Shown one piece after another: positions 14,441 to 23,709 of a stretch of DNA of 34,000 nucleotides (position 1 is its first letter; the number at the start of each line of letters is the position of its first letter). The translations under genes and the position numbers were made by a program. This stretch comes from Bdellovibrionales bacterium (GTDB lineage Bacteria > Bdellovibrionota > Bdellovibrionia > Bdellovibrionales > UBA1609), in assembly GCA_020628165.1 (NCBI GenBank), contig JAHDFM010000026.1:11225-45224 (forward strand), written 5' to 3'. The notes under the pieces are model-generated. The model searched no databases. It was not told the DNA's origin and worked only from the letters and a program-made list of their open reading frames with translations.

Positions 14441-15004
14441 ATGAACACGTTTTTAAAGTTAAACGCCCTATTTTTAATGGCGTTTTTAGTCGGCTGTGGA
14501 TCCGCAAATAAAAAAGAACAAATTATTAAGAATTCGGCGAACAAAATCCCGCCTCCACAACAAGCTTTCTCAAACTATGGCAGCTTTGAGTTAAAGCCAA
14601 TGAAGCATGTGAGCGATGTAGCTACGCATGAGAAAAAAATGGTTTACGCCAACCGTCTTGAGACTCAACTTCAGAACAAATTGACAGCCCTTTTTACAAG
14701 CTGGGAAAAGCAAGGTGGCAAAAAATTAATCATTGAACCTAAAGTGGTGGGCTTGCGCATTGTCGGCGGAGCTTCAAGGTTCTTTGTAGGTGCTATGGCC
14801 GGGAACTCAAACATTGATTTGCAATTAAAAATCATTGATGCCCAAACCAAACAAGTGATAGCACAACCTCTAGTCAACAGACAATCAAATGCTATGGCCG
14901 GTGGCTGGTCGATGGGTGCCACGGATAAAAATCTTGTGAACTACATCGCAGACATCACAGAGCAATACTTCAAAAATAACTACGAAAGCACACAAGACTA
15001 TTAA
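14441..15004 (+). CDS. Lipoprotein, DUF4410-like
   Basis: A 187-residue protein with a signal sequence ending in L-V-G-C (lipobox, Cys19). The mature part has an A-N-R-L-E-T-Q-L helix, an I-E-P-K-V-V-G strand, a glycine-rich segment (G-G-A-S-R-F-F-V-G-A-M-A-G) and strands reading I-D-L-Q-L-K-I-I-D-A-Q-T-K-Q-V-I. This order matches the DUF4410 family of periplasm-facing lipoproteins of unknown function; I hold that match loosely. AAAGGAG precedes the ATG. It stands as a single gene ending at a large hairpin. Confidence 0.7.
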   Translation: MNTFLKLNALFLMAFLVGCGSANKKEQIIKNSANKIPPPQQAFSNYGSFELKPMKHVSDVATHEKKMVYANRLETQLQNKLTALFTSWEKQGGKKLIIEPKVVGLRIVGGASRFFVGAMAGNSNIDLQLKIIDAQTKQVIAQPLVNRQSNAMAGGWSMGATDKNLVNYIADITEQYFKNNYESTQDY

Positions 15005-15015
15005 ATAATTTTTTT

Positions 15016-15060
15016 ATTATAAATAGCGCCCTCTCAAATAGAGGGGGGCGCGTTTATAAT
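15016..15060. terminator. Large hairpin between convergent genes
   Basis: ATTATAAA (15016-15023) pairs with TTTATAAT (15053-15060), GCGCCC (15026-15031) with GGGCGC (15046-15051), and TCT with AGA around a 5-nt loop, with a GGG bulge on the right. The U-rich right arm right after the GC stem could work as a terminator for the lipoprotein gene. It may act in both directions, since 15129 is the end of a minus-strand gene. Confidence 0.6.
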
Positions 15061-15128
15061 AGACTTGTGAGTTTGCAAGAGAATTTGTCAAACACAACTC
15101 ACTTATAAATCATATCGTCACTTTATTT

Positions 15129-15572
15129 TTATTGTTCTGAGTCGCAATCGAAGCTCTCACCTCGTGAAACTTCAACATACCATACTTGTCCTGTTTCAAC
15201 TGAAAGTACTTTTTTAAATTCAAAAATACTGAGGCAGACGTAGCCATTAAATTCGTCACCTATAGTTCTTTTTATCCCTTCAGTGAGAACCTTAGCGCTA
15301 AAAGGTTTTTCAGCGGTTCGTATTTTGGGATAAAGATACCTATCAACGTTTGAGTTTTCGTCAGTGGTCGAGTTGTCCCAATCAGGGTTCGGAATAACAA
15401 AAGTGCCATTATCAGACACTTGATAATAATAAGGCAGCTCAAAGTACAACTTACTTCCTTCACTCACAGTCACAGTTTTTAAATCTAGGTAGTCATAATC
15501 ACCTTCAACCCCTAACGCTGTTATAGGCAACGAAAACATAATAAAAGCTAGACAATAATGAATAAATTTCAT
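15129..15572 (-). CDS. Small secreted protein, unknown
   Basis: A 147-residue protein with a signal peptide (residues 1-21, cleavage after A-L-G) and a mature domain rich in D, E, Y and S, predicted beta-strand-like by its alternating pattern (L-Y-F-E-L-P-Y-Y-Y). Two cysteines near the C-terminus (Y-V-C-L-S and F-D-C-D) may pair. AAAGGA lies ahead of the ATG. It is single and convergent with the lipoprotein gene. I recognise no family. Confidence 0.72.
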   Translation of the reverse strand: MKFIHYCLAFIMFSLPITALGVEGDYDYLDLKTVTVSEGSKLYFELPYYYQVSDNGTFVIPNPDWDNSTTDENSNVDRYLYPKIRTAEKPFSAKVLTEGIKRTIGDEFNGYVCLSIFEFKKVLSVETGQVWYVEVSRGESFDCDSEQ

Positions 15573-15853
15573 CTCAATAATCCTTTAGTGTTAATTCATA
15601 AAATTTTATTGAGATGTTTTGCATTTCTAATGCCAGGTTGAATTCTTTAAGGGGTTATATATATAGCTCAATGAGAGATTAATATGTTCTTTAGATCGGT
15701 TAAGGAGGTTCTATTAAATACATATGTCTTCTAAGCGCTCTTTTAGTAGTGCTTATTGAGTAGTAATCGTGGCATATCAGTTTATATTTCAACTGAAATT
15801 TTAATTTTATTTATCACTAACGTAGACTTTGAATAAATCTTTACAAAGCTGTT
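15573..15853. other. Gene-free gap with orphan Shine-Dalgarno and hairpin
   Basis: This 281-bp gap holds a perfect AAGGAGG at 15702-15708, but the nearest ATG (15724) opens only an 11-codon frame. TAAGCGCT (15732-15739) and AGTGCTTA (15748-15755) form an 8-bp stem with one G-U pair and no U tract after it. Nothing else is evident. Confidence 0.5.
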
Positions 15854-16315
15854 TTAGTATTCAAGCTCAACATCTTCTAATTGAGTGACATCAACCATAC
15901 CAATTTCATCGCTGAATTCATTGGCGATCTCTGAATCAATCTTTCTCACAGCTTCTTCCGTGGTGATAGAGTCACTTTCAGGTAAGGCCTCTTTCTTTTT
16001 TACTGGCGTGCTTTCAAAGTCATCTTCTAGTTTTTGGACTTTACTGATAGATTTTTTAGAATATGTGCTCTTTGAAGCAGCCTTTCTATTTGATGGCTTG
16101 GTGCTTTTAATGGTGTCAAATCCGTCCTCATCTATAGTCGATTCAGAAATGGTGTTTTTTAAGCCGGATTCAGCTGACATAGACTCTTTTTCAGCCTGGT
16201 CTATGCTTTCATGAGCGATGCTCGTACTTTTCTTAACTATATCTAATTTCATGCCTTGAGTATGTGCTGAAAACAAAAGAACAGAAACTACTAAACTAAC
16301 CTTTAAACCTTTCAT
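15854..16315 (-). CDS. Secreted Ser/Lys/Glu-rich protein, unknown
   Basis: A 153-residue protein with a signal peptide (hydrophobic residues 5-17, cleavage near T-Q-G) and a mature chain of low complexity, rich in S, K, E and D, with no cysteine and few aromatic residues. It is probably disordered. The C-terminus is strongly acidic (D-E-I-G-M-V-D-V-T-Q-L-E-D-V-E-L-E-Y). GGGGAGG sits 6 nt before the ATG, a strong ribosome binding site. It diverges from the yceD operon promoter region. No family is recognised; codon usage does not differ obviously from its neighbours. Confidence 0.72.
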   Translation of the reverse strand: MKGLKVSLVVSVLLFSAHTQGMKLDIVKKSTSIAHESIDQAEKESMSAESGLKNTISESTIDEDGFDTIKSTKPSNRKAASKSTYSKKSISKVQKLEDDFESTPVKKKEALPESDSITTEEAVRKIDSEIANEFSDEIGMVDVTQLEDVELEY

Positions 16316-16477
16316 ATTGACCTCCCCGTCAGAATCAATACCTTCTTATAAAGCAAGGTTTGGTCCGCCCTAGTTGCCCTGTGTTTGATTTGAGCGTCAC
16401 CCATTGCCCAAACCCTATTCACGAATTGTCAATTGTGACAGTCGTATAAATATGAGATATCATTAAAATATATTAAA

Positions 16478-16506
16478 TTGAGACAACTTTAGAAAGTGGA
16501 TGTAAT
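16478..16506 (+). promoter_or_regulatory. Sigma70 promoter of the yceD-fab operon
   Basis: TTGAGA (16478-16483) and TGTAAT (16501-16506) are separated by 17 nt, each one mismatch from consensus. The leader of about 55 nt contains a small stem ACCGC/GCGGT around 16526-16544. No other comparable pair is seen before yceD. Confidence 0.55.
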
Positions 16507-16568
16507 TGTTATTAGCTTGAGATAAACCGCTAGACTTTTGCGGTGAGTCGTAATACAACGATTGGATT

Positions 16569-17141
16569 ATGGCAAATAAACTTGAAGTGCGCTTGAATGA
16601 AATTCCTGACGACGGCGATTTTTGGGAGTTCAACCAAGAAAGCAAAGATAAACTTAAAGACTTTTTAACTCCTGAACTCGATATCAACGAATACAGTATT
16701 AGGGTCTCTGTTAAACCCATGGGCAATATCTACGAGGTCACAGTAGATTATAATGTTCGTCATGATCTTCTGTGCTCTAAATGTGCTTTTGAGTTCAAAT
16801 TGCCTGTGAGTAAAAAATGTAAGGAAATCATTGTTATACGCGATAAACATGAGCGCATAGACCAAACAAAGAGCACGCTGAAAAACTGGCAAGATGATCT
16901 TTTCTGCACAGAATTAGATAAACCCATTTTGCATCTTGGGCACTTTATTAGAGAGGTTATACTTATAGATACACCTAATAGACCCCTTGCCTATGGAGAA
17001 CAGTGCGAACAGGAAGCTTGTGAGCCTATAAAGAAGTACAATTTTAGCGCAACTGAAGATAACTGGGTGAATGAGCAAAAAAACCAGCCATTTTCAGTGC
17101 TTAAAGATATGAAGATAAAAGCCAATAAATACAACAACTGA
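16569..17141 (+). CDS. yceD: YceD (DUF177) 23S rRNA accumulation protein
   Basis: A 190-residue protein of the DUF177 family, found next to rpmF in most bacteria and needed for normal 23S rRNA accumulation. Characteristic points are the C-S-K-C pair near 73-76, the H-L-G-H-F-I-R-E-V-I-L-I-D-T-P segment, and the cysteine pair C-E-Q-E-A-C in place of the usual C-x-x-x-C. The four cysteines may bind zinc. It is the first gene of the operon; rpmF follows after a 75-nt gap. Confidence 0.9.
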   Translation: MANKLEVRLNEIPDDGDFWEFNQESKDKLKDFLTPELDINEYSIRVSVKPMGNIYEVTVDYNVRHDLLCSKCAFEFKLPVSKKCKEIIVIRDKHERIDQTKSTLKNWQDDLFCTELDKPILHLGHFIREVILIDTPNRPLAYGEQCEQEACEPIKKYNFSATEDNWVNEQKNQPFSVLKDMKIKANKYNN

Positions 17142-17216
17142 TTTATTTGCTTGCCTAGCTATTATAAGTTAGATAGAAATTTGCTTTCATTTAATGTATT
17201 TAGAAGGAATTAGCCC

Positions 17217-17399
17217 ATGCCAGGACCGAAGAGTAAAATATCAAAATCAAGACGTGGAATGAGACGCTCACACAATGCTTTAAAAAGCATGACTGTTCAC
17301 AACTGTCCAAACTGTGGCGCACTCACCAAGCCACACCATGCCTGCACATCTTGTGGTTACTACAAGGGCAAAGAAGTTATTACTGCTAAAGGCATTTAA
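17217..17399 (+). CDS. rpmF: 50S ribosomal protein L32
   Basis: A 60-residue L32 with a basic N-terminus ([16 protein letters not shown]) and a four-cysteine zinc site C-P-N-C ... C-T-S-C. The N-terminus reads M-P-G-P-K rather than the common M-A-V-P-K. AGAAGGAA lies ahead of the start. The full zinc site marks the C+ type of L32. fabH follows after 48 nt, with no plsX in between. Confidence 0.97.
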   Translation: MPGPKSKISKSRRGMRRSHNALKSMTVHNCPNCGALTKPHHACTSCGYYKGKEVITAKGI

Positions 17400-17447
17400 T
17401 ACATTCGTTTGTCATTATCAATGACCTCTTTAGGGGAGGATGCAACT

Positions 17448-18437
17448 ATGTTTCGCACAAAAATAATTGGCACAGGTCACTACTTACCAGAAAATAAAAT
17501 CACCAATCACGATTTAGCAAAAATGGTTGATACCAACCATGAATGGATCGTTGAGCGTACAGGTATTCACGCCCGTAGAAACGCAAATGACAATCAGTCC
17601 ACGACAGACCTTGCACTCATCGCTGCAACCAACGCCCTTGAAATGGCACAGCTCGATGCCAAAGACCTCGATATGATTGTTTTTTGCTCCATTACGCCTG
17701 ACTACATCATGCCTAGTAGTGCTTGCATTTTACAAGAAAAACTAGGTGCCTCTAATTGCGTGTCGTTTGATCTTGTAGCTGCGTGCTCAGGCTTTATATA
17801 CGGGCTTGCTACAGCAGACATGTACATAAAAACTGGCGTTAAGAAAAATATACTCGTTATCGGCGCTGAAGTGTTACATAATTTTGTGGATTATACAGAT
17901 AGAGGAACATGTATACTTTTTGGAGACGCTGCCGGCGCTGCCGTAGTTACTCGCAATGAAGACGAATCTGACAACGCTGAGATCTACTCACACCACATGT
18001 ACTCTGATGGCTCATTAAATAAACTCCTTTATGTTCCATCAGGTGGATCTCAAAACCCAGCCACTAAAGAGTCTTTTGAAAACAAAGAGCACTTCGTAAA
18101 AATGAATGGCCGAGAAATTTTTAAGCATGCTGTTAGAGCCATGAGTAAGTGCTCTTCTGAAGCTATTGAAACAAACAACATGTCACTTGAAGACATTTCT
18201 TGGGTCGTGCCTCATCAGGCCAATACGCGAATCATTGAGGCCACTGCCAAGCACTTAGGTATTTCTATGGACAAAGTCATTGTTGAGATCGAAGAAATGG
18301 GCAACACCTCAGCAGCTACTATACCCGTGGCTTTAGACATTGCCGTGAGAGATCAACGCATACAACGTGGGCAGAACGTCTTGTTAACGGCTTTCGGTGC
18401 CGGCTTAACAAGCGGCAGTCTGTTGTTTAATTTTTAA
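17448..18437 (+). CDS. fabH: 3-oxoacyl-ACP synthase III
   Basis: A 329-residue KAS III that starts type II fatty-acid synthesis by condensing an acyl-CoA with malonyl-ACP. The triad is Cys113 (A-A-C-S-G-F), His256 (V-P-H-Q-A-N) and Asn286 (G-N-T-S-A-A). W-I-V-E-R-T-G-I at 33-40 is typical. The start at 17448 is preceded by GGGGAGGA at 7 nt; an in-frame ATG at 17409 would add 13 residues that cover the ribosome binding site. The presence of leucine dehydrogenase elsewhere in the window would allow branched-chain primers, but primer choice cannot be read here. Confidence 0.97.
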   Translation: MFRTKIIGTGHYLPENKITNHDLAKMVDTNHEWIVERTGIHARRNANDNQSTTDLALIAATNALEMAQLDAKDLDMIVFCSITPDYIMPSSACILQEKLGASNCVSFDLVAACSGFIYGLATADMYIKTGVKKNILVIGAEVLHNFVDYTDRGTCILFGDAAGAAVVTRNEDESDNAEIYSHHMYSDGSLNKLLYVPSGGSQNPATKESFENKEHFVKMNGREIFKHAVRAMSKCSSEAIETNNMSLEDISWVVPHQANTRIIEATAKHLGISMDKVIVEIEEMGNTSAATIPVALDIAVRDQRIQRGQNVLLTAFGAGLTSGSLLFNF

Positions 18438-18460
18438 TATATAACAAGGATCGGTCAATT

Positions 18461-19420
18461 ATGTGGGGAGCTATTTTTCCGGGTCAAGGAAGTCAACAAA
18501 TTGGCATGGGCCAGTTTTTATTCGATAACTTTAAGGTGGCTAAAGAGCTCTTTGAAGAAGCCTCTGATAGCTTATCACTTGATTTCAAAAAACTTTGTTT
18601 TACAGGCAGTGAAGACGACTTAGCGCTCACTCACAACACTCAACCTGCCCTTTTGTTAGTTTCAACCTGTTATTCAAAAGTCATTCAAGAAACAACAGGA
18701 GTGCCGTTTAAATATGCTGCAGGTCACTCAATTGGTGAGTACGCAGCTCTTGTGATGGCTGAAACTTTAAAATTTTCTGATGCTATTAAAGCTGTGCGCA
18801 AACGTGGTGAAGAGATGCAAAAAGCAGTTCCTGTTGGCGATGGCTCAATGCTTGCAGTCTTGGGGCTTGATGATCAACAGGTTGAAAAGCTTGTTGCATG
18901 GGCCTTAGAAAAGTCAGGTCTTTTTCCCATTGAGTGCGCTAATTTTAACTCTCCTGGACAGGTGGTTTTGAGTGGCAGCAGCAAGGCTCTTGCATGGCTT
19001 TCAGAAAACATGACTAAAGACATTTTCCCAGAGCCACCAAGGCGTTTAAAAGCAATTCCACTAAAAGTGTCTGCGCCTTTTCATTGCTCAATGATGATGC
19101 CAGCACAAAATGCTATGAAAGAGTTTTTTGAAACCATAGACTTTAATGATGCTAAGGTGCCTGTTGTGCAAAACACAACCGCCCAAGCAGAAAGCAAAGC
19201 CGACGTTCTTAAAGACAATTTAACCAAGCAAATCTCAGCCTCCGTTTTGTGGACTCAATCTATCAACTGGATGCAAGAGCAAGGTGTAGGTAACTACATT
19301 GAACTCGGCCATGGCAAAGTGCTCGCTGGACTCAACAAAAAAATCAATCCAGCAATTAAAACCATTAACGTTTCTAATTTAGAAGATCTCAATGAGGTAG
19401 AAAAATTATGTTTAACTTAG
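18461..19420 (+). CDS. fabD: Malonyl-CoA:ACP transacylase
   Basis: A 319-residue malonyltransferase that loads malonate onto ACP. P-G-Q-G-S-Q is at 8-13, the nucleophile Ser90 lies in G-H-S-I-G-E-Y, and the catalytic His208 in A-P-F-H-C-S. Length and order match the family. The final 13 nt overlap the start of fabG, so translation is coupled. Confidence 0.97.
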   Translation: MWGAIFPGQGSQQIGMGQFLFDNFKVAKELFEEASDSLSLDFKKLCFTGSEDDLALTHNTQPALLLVSTCYSKVIQETTGVPFKYAAGHSIGEYAALVMAETLKFSDAIKAVRKRGEEMQKAVPVGDGSMLAVLGLDDQQVEKLVAWALEKSGLFPIECANFNSPGQVVLSGSSKALAWLSENMTKDIFPEPPRRLKAIPLKVSAPFHCSMMMPAQNAMKEFFETIDFNDAKVPVVQNTTAQAESKADVLKDNLTKQISASVLWTQSINWMQEQGVGNYIELGHGKVLAGLNKKINPAIKTINVSNLEDLNEVEKLCLT

Positions 19421-20148
19421 AAGGAAAGAAAATAGTTGTCACTGGTGGTAGCCGAGGCATTGGTGCAGGTGTTGTCAAAGCTTTAGACTCTCTGGGAGCA
19501 CAAGTTGCATTCACTTACTCTTCAAGAAAAGAGTCTGCGGAAGCTGTGCTAAAAGAGCTTTCTGGAAATGAACATATGATCACGCAACTCAACTTGTCGG
19601 ATGAGGAGTCCATCACCACAGCCTTTAAAGAGATATTAACTAAGTTTGGTCAAATCGACGGGCTTGTTAACAACGCTGGAATCACGCAAGATCAAATCCT
19701 CTTGAGAATGAAAACAGATGACTTTGATAAAGTGCTAAATACTAATTTAAGAGGCACCTACCTTTGCACTAAGGCTGTTTTAAAGCCAATGGTTAAGGCT
19801 CGTAACGGTTCAGTCGTTCACATCACATCTGTGGTGGGGCAAATGGGCAACCCGGGGCAAGCCAACTATGCTGCCAGCAAAGCGGGCGTTGAGGCTTTTT
19901 CTAAGTCGTTGGCTAAAGAGCTTGGATCACGTAATGTGAGATCCAACTGTGTTGCCCCAGGCTTTATAGAAACAGAAATGACTAACGAGCTCAGCGATGA
20001 TCAGAAGCAAAAGCTCATTGGTGGCCTTGCTTTAGAGCGTCTAGGTTCGGTGGATGACATCGCCTCTGCTGTGGCCTACTTACTTTCTGACAACTCAAGC
20101 TATATCACAGGTCAAACTATAGCCGTAAACGGAGGGCTCTACGTTTAA
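19408..20148 (+). CDS. fabG: 3-oxoacyl-ACP reductase
   Basis: A 246-residue SDR enzyme that reduces 3-oxoacyl-ACP with NADPH. It has T-G-G-S-R-G-I-G at 12-19, N-N-A-G-I-T, catalytic Ser in H-I-T-S-V-V-G and Y-A-A-S-K. The C-terminal G-Q-T-I-A-V-N-G-G-L-Y-V is typical of FabG. It begins inside the end of fabD (13-nt overlap). A weak terminator-like hairpin and a 218-nt gap follow before acpP. Confidence 0.97.
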   Translation: MFNLEGKKIVVTGGSRGIGAGVVKALDSLGAQVAFTYSSRKESAEAVLKELSGNEHMITQLNLSDEESITTAFKEILTKFGQIDGLVNNAGITQDQILLRMKTDDFDKVLNTNLRGTYLCTKAVLKPMVKARNGSVVHITSVVGQMGNPGQANYAASKAGVEAFSKSLAKELGSRNVRSNCVAPGFIETEMTNELSDDQKQKLIGGLALERLGSVDDIASAVAYLLSDNSSYITGQTIAVNGGLYV

Positions 20149-20189
20149 AAAAAAGGCAGCTTGAAACGCCAGATTGATTTCTGCTGAGG

Positions 20190-20206
20190 AAGCTAACAGC
20201 TTTTTT
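20190..20206 (+). terminator. Weak hairpin with U tract after fabG
   Basis: AAGCT-AAC-AGCTT followed by TTTT, extendable by two G-U pairs, within the 218-bp gap before acpP. It may attenuate read-through so that acpP is expressed separately. The rest of the gap is AT-rich with no gene. Confidence 0.35.
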
Positions 20207-20366
20207 AAGATCTCGGTTAACGTGGTGAGTTCTTCAACATTTTGCCTTAAATATTATGTAGAAATTTCTTTACAAATAGCTAAGAGATTGAGTTAATTGC
20301 CAACTGTAAAATTAAAATTATTTCTAACACTAAAATAATTTTTGTTGAAAAAAAAAGGAGTATACA

Positions 20367-20597
20367 ATGTCTTTAGACCCAAAAGTAAACAAAATCATCG
20401 AGGAGCAACTTGGAGTTGAGGGCGATCGCATAAAGCCAGAAGCCTCTTTTATTGATGACTTGGGAGCTGATAGTTTAGACATCGTTGAACTAGTTATGGC
20501 CATGGAAGAGGAGTTTGATATTGAAATTCCTGATGAAGAGGCTGAGAAGTTAAAAACAGTTCAAGATGTACATAACTACATAGCTACTAAAAAATAA
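20367..20597 (+). CDS. acpP: Acyl carrier protein
   Basis: A 76-residue acidic ACP. The phosphopantetheine site is Ser36 in G-A-D-S-L-D, followed by the recognition helix [12 protein letters not shown]. It carries the growing acyl chains for FabD, FabH, FabG and FabF. AAAAAGGAG lies ahead of the ATG. The long AT-rich gap before it suggests its own promoter, in line with the high level of ACP cells need; no convincing hexamer pair was fixed. Confidence 0.98.
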   Translation: MSLDPKVNKIIEEQLGVEGDRIKPEASFIDDLGADSLDIVELVMAMEEEFDIEIPDEEAEKLKTVQDVHNYIATKK

Positions 20598-20660
20598 ATT
20601 TAATATATTCTTTTCTTATTGGTCTTTTAGGGATGAGTTTGTCAGTAAGGAGGACCTCTT

Positions 20661-21932
20661 ATGACTAATATTTTTGAGCGCAAATCCATTGCTCAACGAC
20701 GTGTTGTAATCACTGGAATATCAGCGATCACTCCCCTCGGGCTTGATATCAACAAAAGTTGGGCAAGCCTCATTGAGAGTCGATCTGGGGTGGGTAAAAT
20801 CACTCAATACGATGATCCAAACATAGAGGTTCAAATCGCTGGTGAGGTCAAAGGTTTTGAAGCCTCTGATTACGTCGAGAAAAAAGACATCAAAAAAATG
20901 GATCGTTTCATTCCATTTGCTTTAGCAGCATCAGACCACTGCCTCAAAGACAGTGGTTTGGAGCTTTCCGAACAAGATAGTCACCAGGCTGGGTGCATTA
21001 TTGGCGTTGGACTTGGTGGTCTTAACTACATTTCAAAGCAACAAAACATTTTGTCTAGTAGAGGCCCGTCTCGCATTAGCCCTTTTTTCATACCTTCTGT
21101 CATTGCAAACTTAGCAGCTGGGCACGTGAGTATGCGCCACAAGCTGAGATACTTAAATTATGCCGTTACTTCGGCTTGCTCATCGGGAGCTCACGCCATC
21201 GGCGAAGCTTTTAATTACATTCGTAACGGAAAATGCAAAGTGATGATTGCTGGTGGTTCTGAAGCTGTCGTCACTCCACTAGCCGTAGCCGGATTTAACT
21301 CGATGAAGGCACTGTCCACCCGCAATAGTTCTCCGACAGAAGCCAGTCGCCCCTGGGACCAAGACCGCGATGGTTTTGTGCTCGCAGAAGGTGCTAGTCT
21401 TTTTGTTTTAGAAGACTATGAATACGCCTCTAAAAGGGGAGCTAAAATTTATGCGGAAGTTATTGGTTACGGAGCGTCGTCAGATGCCCACCATATGACA
21501 ACACCATCACCAGGTGGTGTTGGGGCAGCAATGTCGATGCAAAATGCACTTAACGATGCTGAACTCAACCCTGAACAAATCAATTACATCAATGCTCACG
21601 GAACAAGTACTCCTGCTGGAGACATTGTCGAGTGTGAAGCCGTGAAAAAAGTATTTGGGGGTCATGCCAAAAGTGGACTTTGGGTGAGTAGTACAAAAAG
21701 TGCCATGGGACATGCTCTTGGAGCAGCTGGTGCCATTGAATCTGCTTTTTGTGTGAAAGCTATCGAAGATCAAGTGGCTCCTCCAACAATAAACTTAGAC
21801 AATCCAAGTCCTGAATGTGATTTAGATTTTATACCAGAAGCATCTCGTCGCGGAGAACTTAACTATGTATTGAACAATAGTTTTGGTTTTGGTGGCACAA
21901 ACGCTTCTTTAATATTTGGAAAGATGAATTGA
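20661..21932 (+). CDS. fabF: 3-oxoacyl-ACP synthase II
   Basis: A 423-residue KAS II elongating enzyme. The catalytic residues are Cys173 (S-A-C-S-S-G), His313 (N-A-H-G-T-S-T) and His351 (M-G-H-A-L-G-A-A-G), the same C-H-H pattern as E. coli FabF. The N-terminal extension of about ten residues before R-R-V-V-I-T-G is slightly long, but AGGAGG stands just before this ATG. The stop codon overlaps the TTG start of rpiB. Confidence 0.97.
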   Translation: MTNIFERKSIAQRRVVITGISAITPLGLDINKSWASLIESRSGVGKITQYDDPNIEVQIAGEVKGFEASDYVEKKDIKKMDRFIPFALAASDHCLKDSGLELSEQDSHQAGCIIGVGLGGLNYISKQQNILSSRGPSRISPFFIPSVIANLAAGHVSMRHKLRYLNYAVTSACSSGAHAIGEAFNYIRNGKCKVMIAGGSEAVVTPLAVAGFNSMKALSTRNSSPTEASRPWDQDRDGFVLAEGASLFVLEDYEYASKRGAKIYAEVIGYGASSDAHHMTTPSPGGVGAAMSMQNALNDAELNPEQINYINAHGTSTPAGDIVECEAVKKVFGGHAKSGLWVSSTKSAMGHALGAAGAIESAFCVKAIEDQVAPPTINLDNPSPECDLDFIPEASRRGELNYVLNNSFGFGGTNASLIFGKMN

Positions 21933-22381
21933 GCGAAATAAAAAACAATGTGCTCATTGCCTGCGATCACGGGGGCTTTGAGTTAAAAAAAGACATCATC
22001 AAACAATTTAATAATTATTCTTTCAAAGACTTTGGCTGTAGCGATCAGTCTTCTGTCGATTATCCAGATTATGCCCATAAGCTAATTAAAGAACTTGCAA
22101 ATAACCTGACAGACCCCCATGAAGACACTGAGCATTTCGGCATTCTTATTTGTGGATCTGGGCAAGGCATGGCAATGACTGCCAACAAACAACAAAACGT
22201 TCGTGCAGCTCTTTGCTGGAGTGTAGAGTCTGCAAAACTTGCAAGAGGCCATAACAACGCTCAAGTGCTATGCATAGGTGCCCGCCTACTAGAAAAAAAA
22301 TTAGCTTTTGAAATTATCGAAGCATTTTTAACAACGCCGTTTGAAGGCGGTCGCCACGTAAAAAGGATAAATAAAATATGA
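21929..22381 (+). CDS. rpiB: Ribose-5-phosphate isomerase B
   Basis: A 150-residue RpiB/LacAB-type isomerase linking ribose 5-phosphate and ribulose 5-phosphate. [10 protein letters not shown] is at 11-20, S-S-V-D-Y-P-D-Y-A follows, then the active-site C-G-S-G-Q-G-M segment and [10 protein letters not shown]. The start is a TTG whose last bases overlap the fabF stop (TTGA), with GGAAAG 5 nt upstream. Its own stop overlaps the glyA ATG by 4 nt. The chain of overlaps ties three enzymes into one coupled unit. Confidence 0.95.
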   Translation: MSEIKNNVLIACDHGGFELKKDIIKQFNNYSFKDFGCSDQSSVDYPDYAHKLIKELANNLTDPHEDTEHFGILICGSGQGMAMTANKQQNVRAALCWSVESAKLARGHNNAQVLCIGARLLEKKLAFEIIEAFLTTPFEGGRHVKRINKI

Positions 22382-23628
22382 TCAACCAAATTAAAGATTG
22401 TGTCTCCACCTATGATTCTGTAGCGGCAGAGCTTTTGGCTCAAGAGGTTGACCGCCAAGAGTACGGCCTCGAAATGATTGCTTCTGAAAACTACGCCTCC
22501 CCTGCTGTTATGGCCATGCAAGGATCAGTTCTGACTAACAAATATGCAGAAGGCTATCCTGGAAAAAGATATTACGGTGGCTGTGAGGTTGTTGACCAAC
22601 TTGAAAACTTAGCGATTGATCGCGCCAAAGAACTATTTTCTGCGGACCATGTAAACGTACAGCCCCACTCCGGTTCTAATGCCAATCTCGCTGTTTACCT
22701 GGCTGCTTGTAAGCCTGGAGACATGATCCTAGGTATGGACTTGTCTCATGGGGGGCACCTCACTCACGGATCTCCTGTGAACTTCAGTGGCCTTATTTTT
22801 AAAGCAGCTCATTATGGCTTGAACCCTGAAACTGGACGCATTGATTATGATGAAATTAGGGACATTGCCAAAAAAACAAATCCAAAGATGATCATTGCAG
22901 GCTATAGCGCATACCCTAGAGAACTTGACTTTAAAATCTTCAGAGATATCGCTGATGAGGTTGGGGCTTTCCTACTAGTGGATATGGCTCACTTTGCAGG
23001 TCTTGTCGCAACTGGTGTTCACCCGTCTCCTGTGCCTTATGCAGATTTTGTGACATCAACCACTCACAAAACTTTACGCGGTCCACGGGGAGGAATTATT
23101 TTATGCAAGCAAGAGCACGCTAAAAAAATCAACTCTCGCATCTTTCCAGGCGTTCAAGGAGGTCCGCTCGAACATGTGATTGCGGCCAAGGCCGTAGCTT
23201 TTGGTGAGGCCTTAAAACCTGAATTTAAAACTTACTGTCAGCAGGTCGTAACTAATGCAAAAGTTCTAGCTGAAATTATCAAAGCAGAGGGGCTCAAATT
23301 AGTCACAGACGGCACGGACAATCACTTGTTGCTGATCGACCTTTCAGATCTAGAAGTGACTGGAAAAGATGCTGAAAAGCTTTTAGGTGAAGCTGGAATC
23401 ACTGTGAATAAGAATTCAGTTCCCAACGAAAAACGTTCGCCTTTTGTAACTAGTGGCATACGTATCGGAACACCTGCTCTCACAACCCGTGGCATGAAAG
23501 AAGAGCAAATGAAAATCATTGGCGGCTGGATTTCGCAAGTGATTAAAGATCACAACAATAGCGAGTTAAGAACCACTATTAAAAATAATATTGAAGATAT
23601 GTGTAAGCAATTTCCAATTTATAAATAA
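22378..23628 (+). CDS. glyA: Serine hydroxymethyltransferase
   Basis: A 416-residue PLP enzyme that converts serine and tetrahydrofolate to glycine and methylene-tetrahydrofolate. The PLP lysine is Lys231 in [12 protein letters not shown], and M-I-A-S-E-N-Y-A-S is the N-terminal signature. The rpiB-glyA order is common in bacteria. It is the last gene of the operon and is followed by a strong intrinsic terminator. Confidence 0.98.
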   Translation: MINQIKDCVSTYDSVAAELLAQEVDRQEYGLEMIASENYASPAVMAMQGSVLTNKYAEGYPGKRYYGGCEVVDQLENLAIDRAKELFSADHVNVQPHSGSNANLAVYLAACKPGDMILGMDLSHGGHLTHGSPVNFSGLIFKAAHYGLNPETGRIDYDEIRDIAKKTNPKMIIAGYSAYPRELDFKIFRDIADEVGAFLLVDMAHFAGLVATGVHPSPVPYADFVTSTTHKTLRGPRGGIILCKQEHAKKINSRIFPGVQGGPLEHVIAAKAVAFGEALKPEFKTYCQQVVTNAKVLAEIIKAEGLKLVTDGTDNHLLLIDLSDLEVTGKDAEKLLGEAGITVNKNSVPNEKRSPFVTSGIRIGTPALTTRGMKEEQMKIIGGWISQVIKDHNNSELRTTIKNNIEDMCKQFPIYK

Positions 23629-23651
23629 CTTTCAATAATAAATATTATATA

Positions 23652-23682
23652 AAAAAAGCGACCTACTAATGGTCGCTTTTTT
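23652..23682 (+). terminator. Strong intrinsic terminator after glyA
   Basis: AAAAAAGCGACC (23652-23663) pairs with GGTCGCTTTTTT (23671-23682) around a 7-nt loop, giving GCGACC/GGTCGC flanked by A and T runs. It can serve in both directions and so also ends the minus-strand gene at 23710. Confidence 0.9.
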
Positions 23683-23709
23683 ATTATCAGTATTGATAAA
23701 ATAATTTTT

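Noticed and set aside
15702-15759. Small ORF after a perfect AAGGAGG.
   Set aside because: The nearest ATG is about 15 nt away and opens only 11 codons; another frame across it gives 16 codons.
22069-22521. Minus-strand frames opposite rpiB and glyA.
   Set aside because: They are mirror frames of well-conserved enzymes and show no protein-like features.
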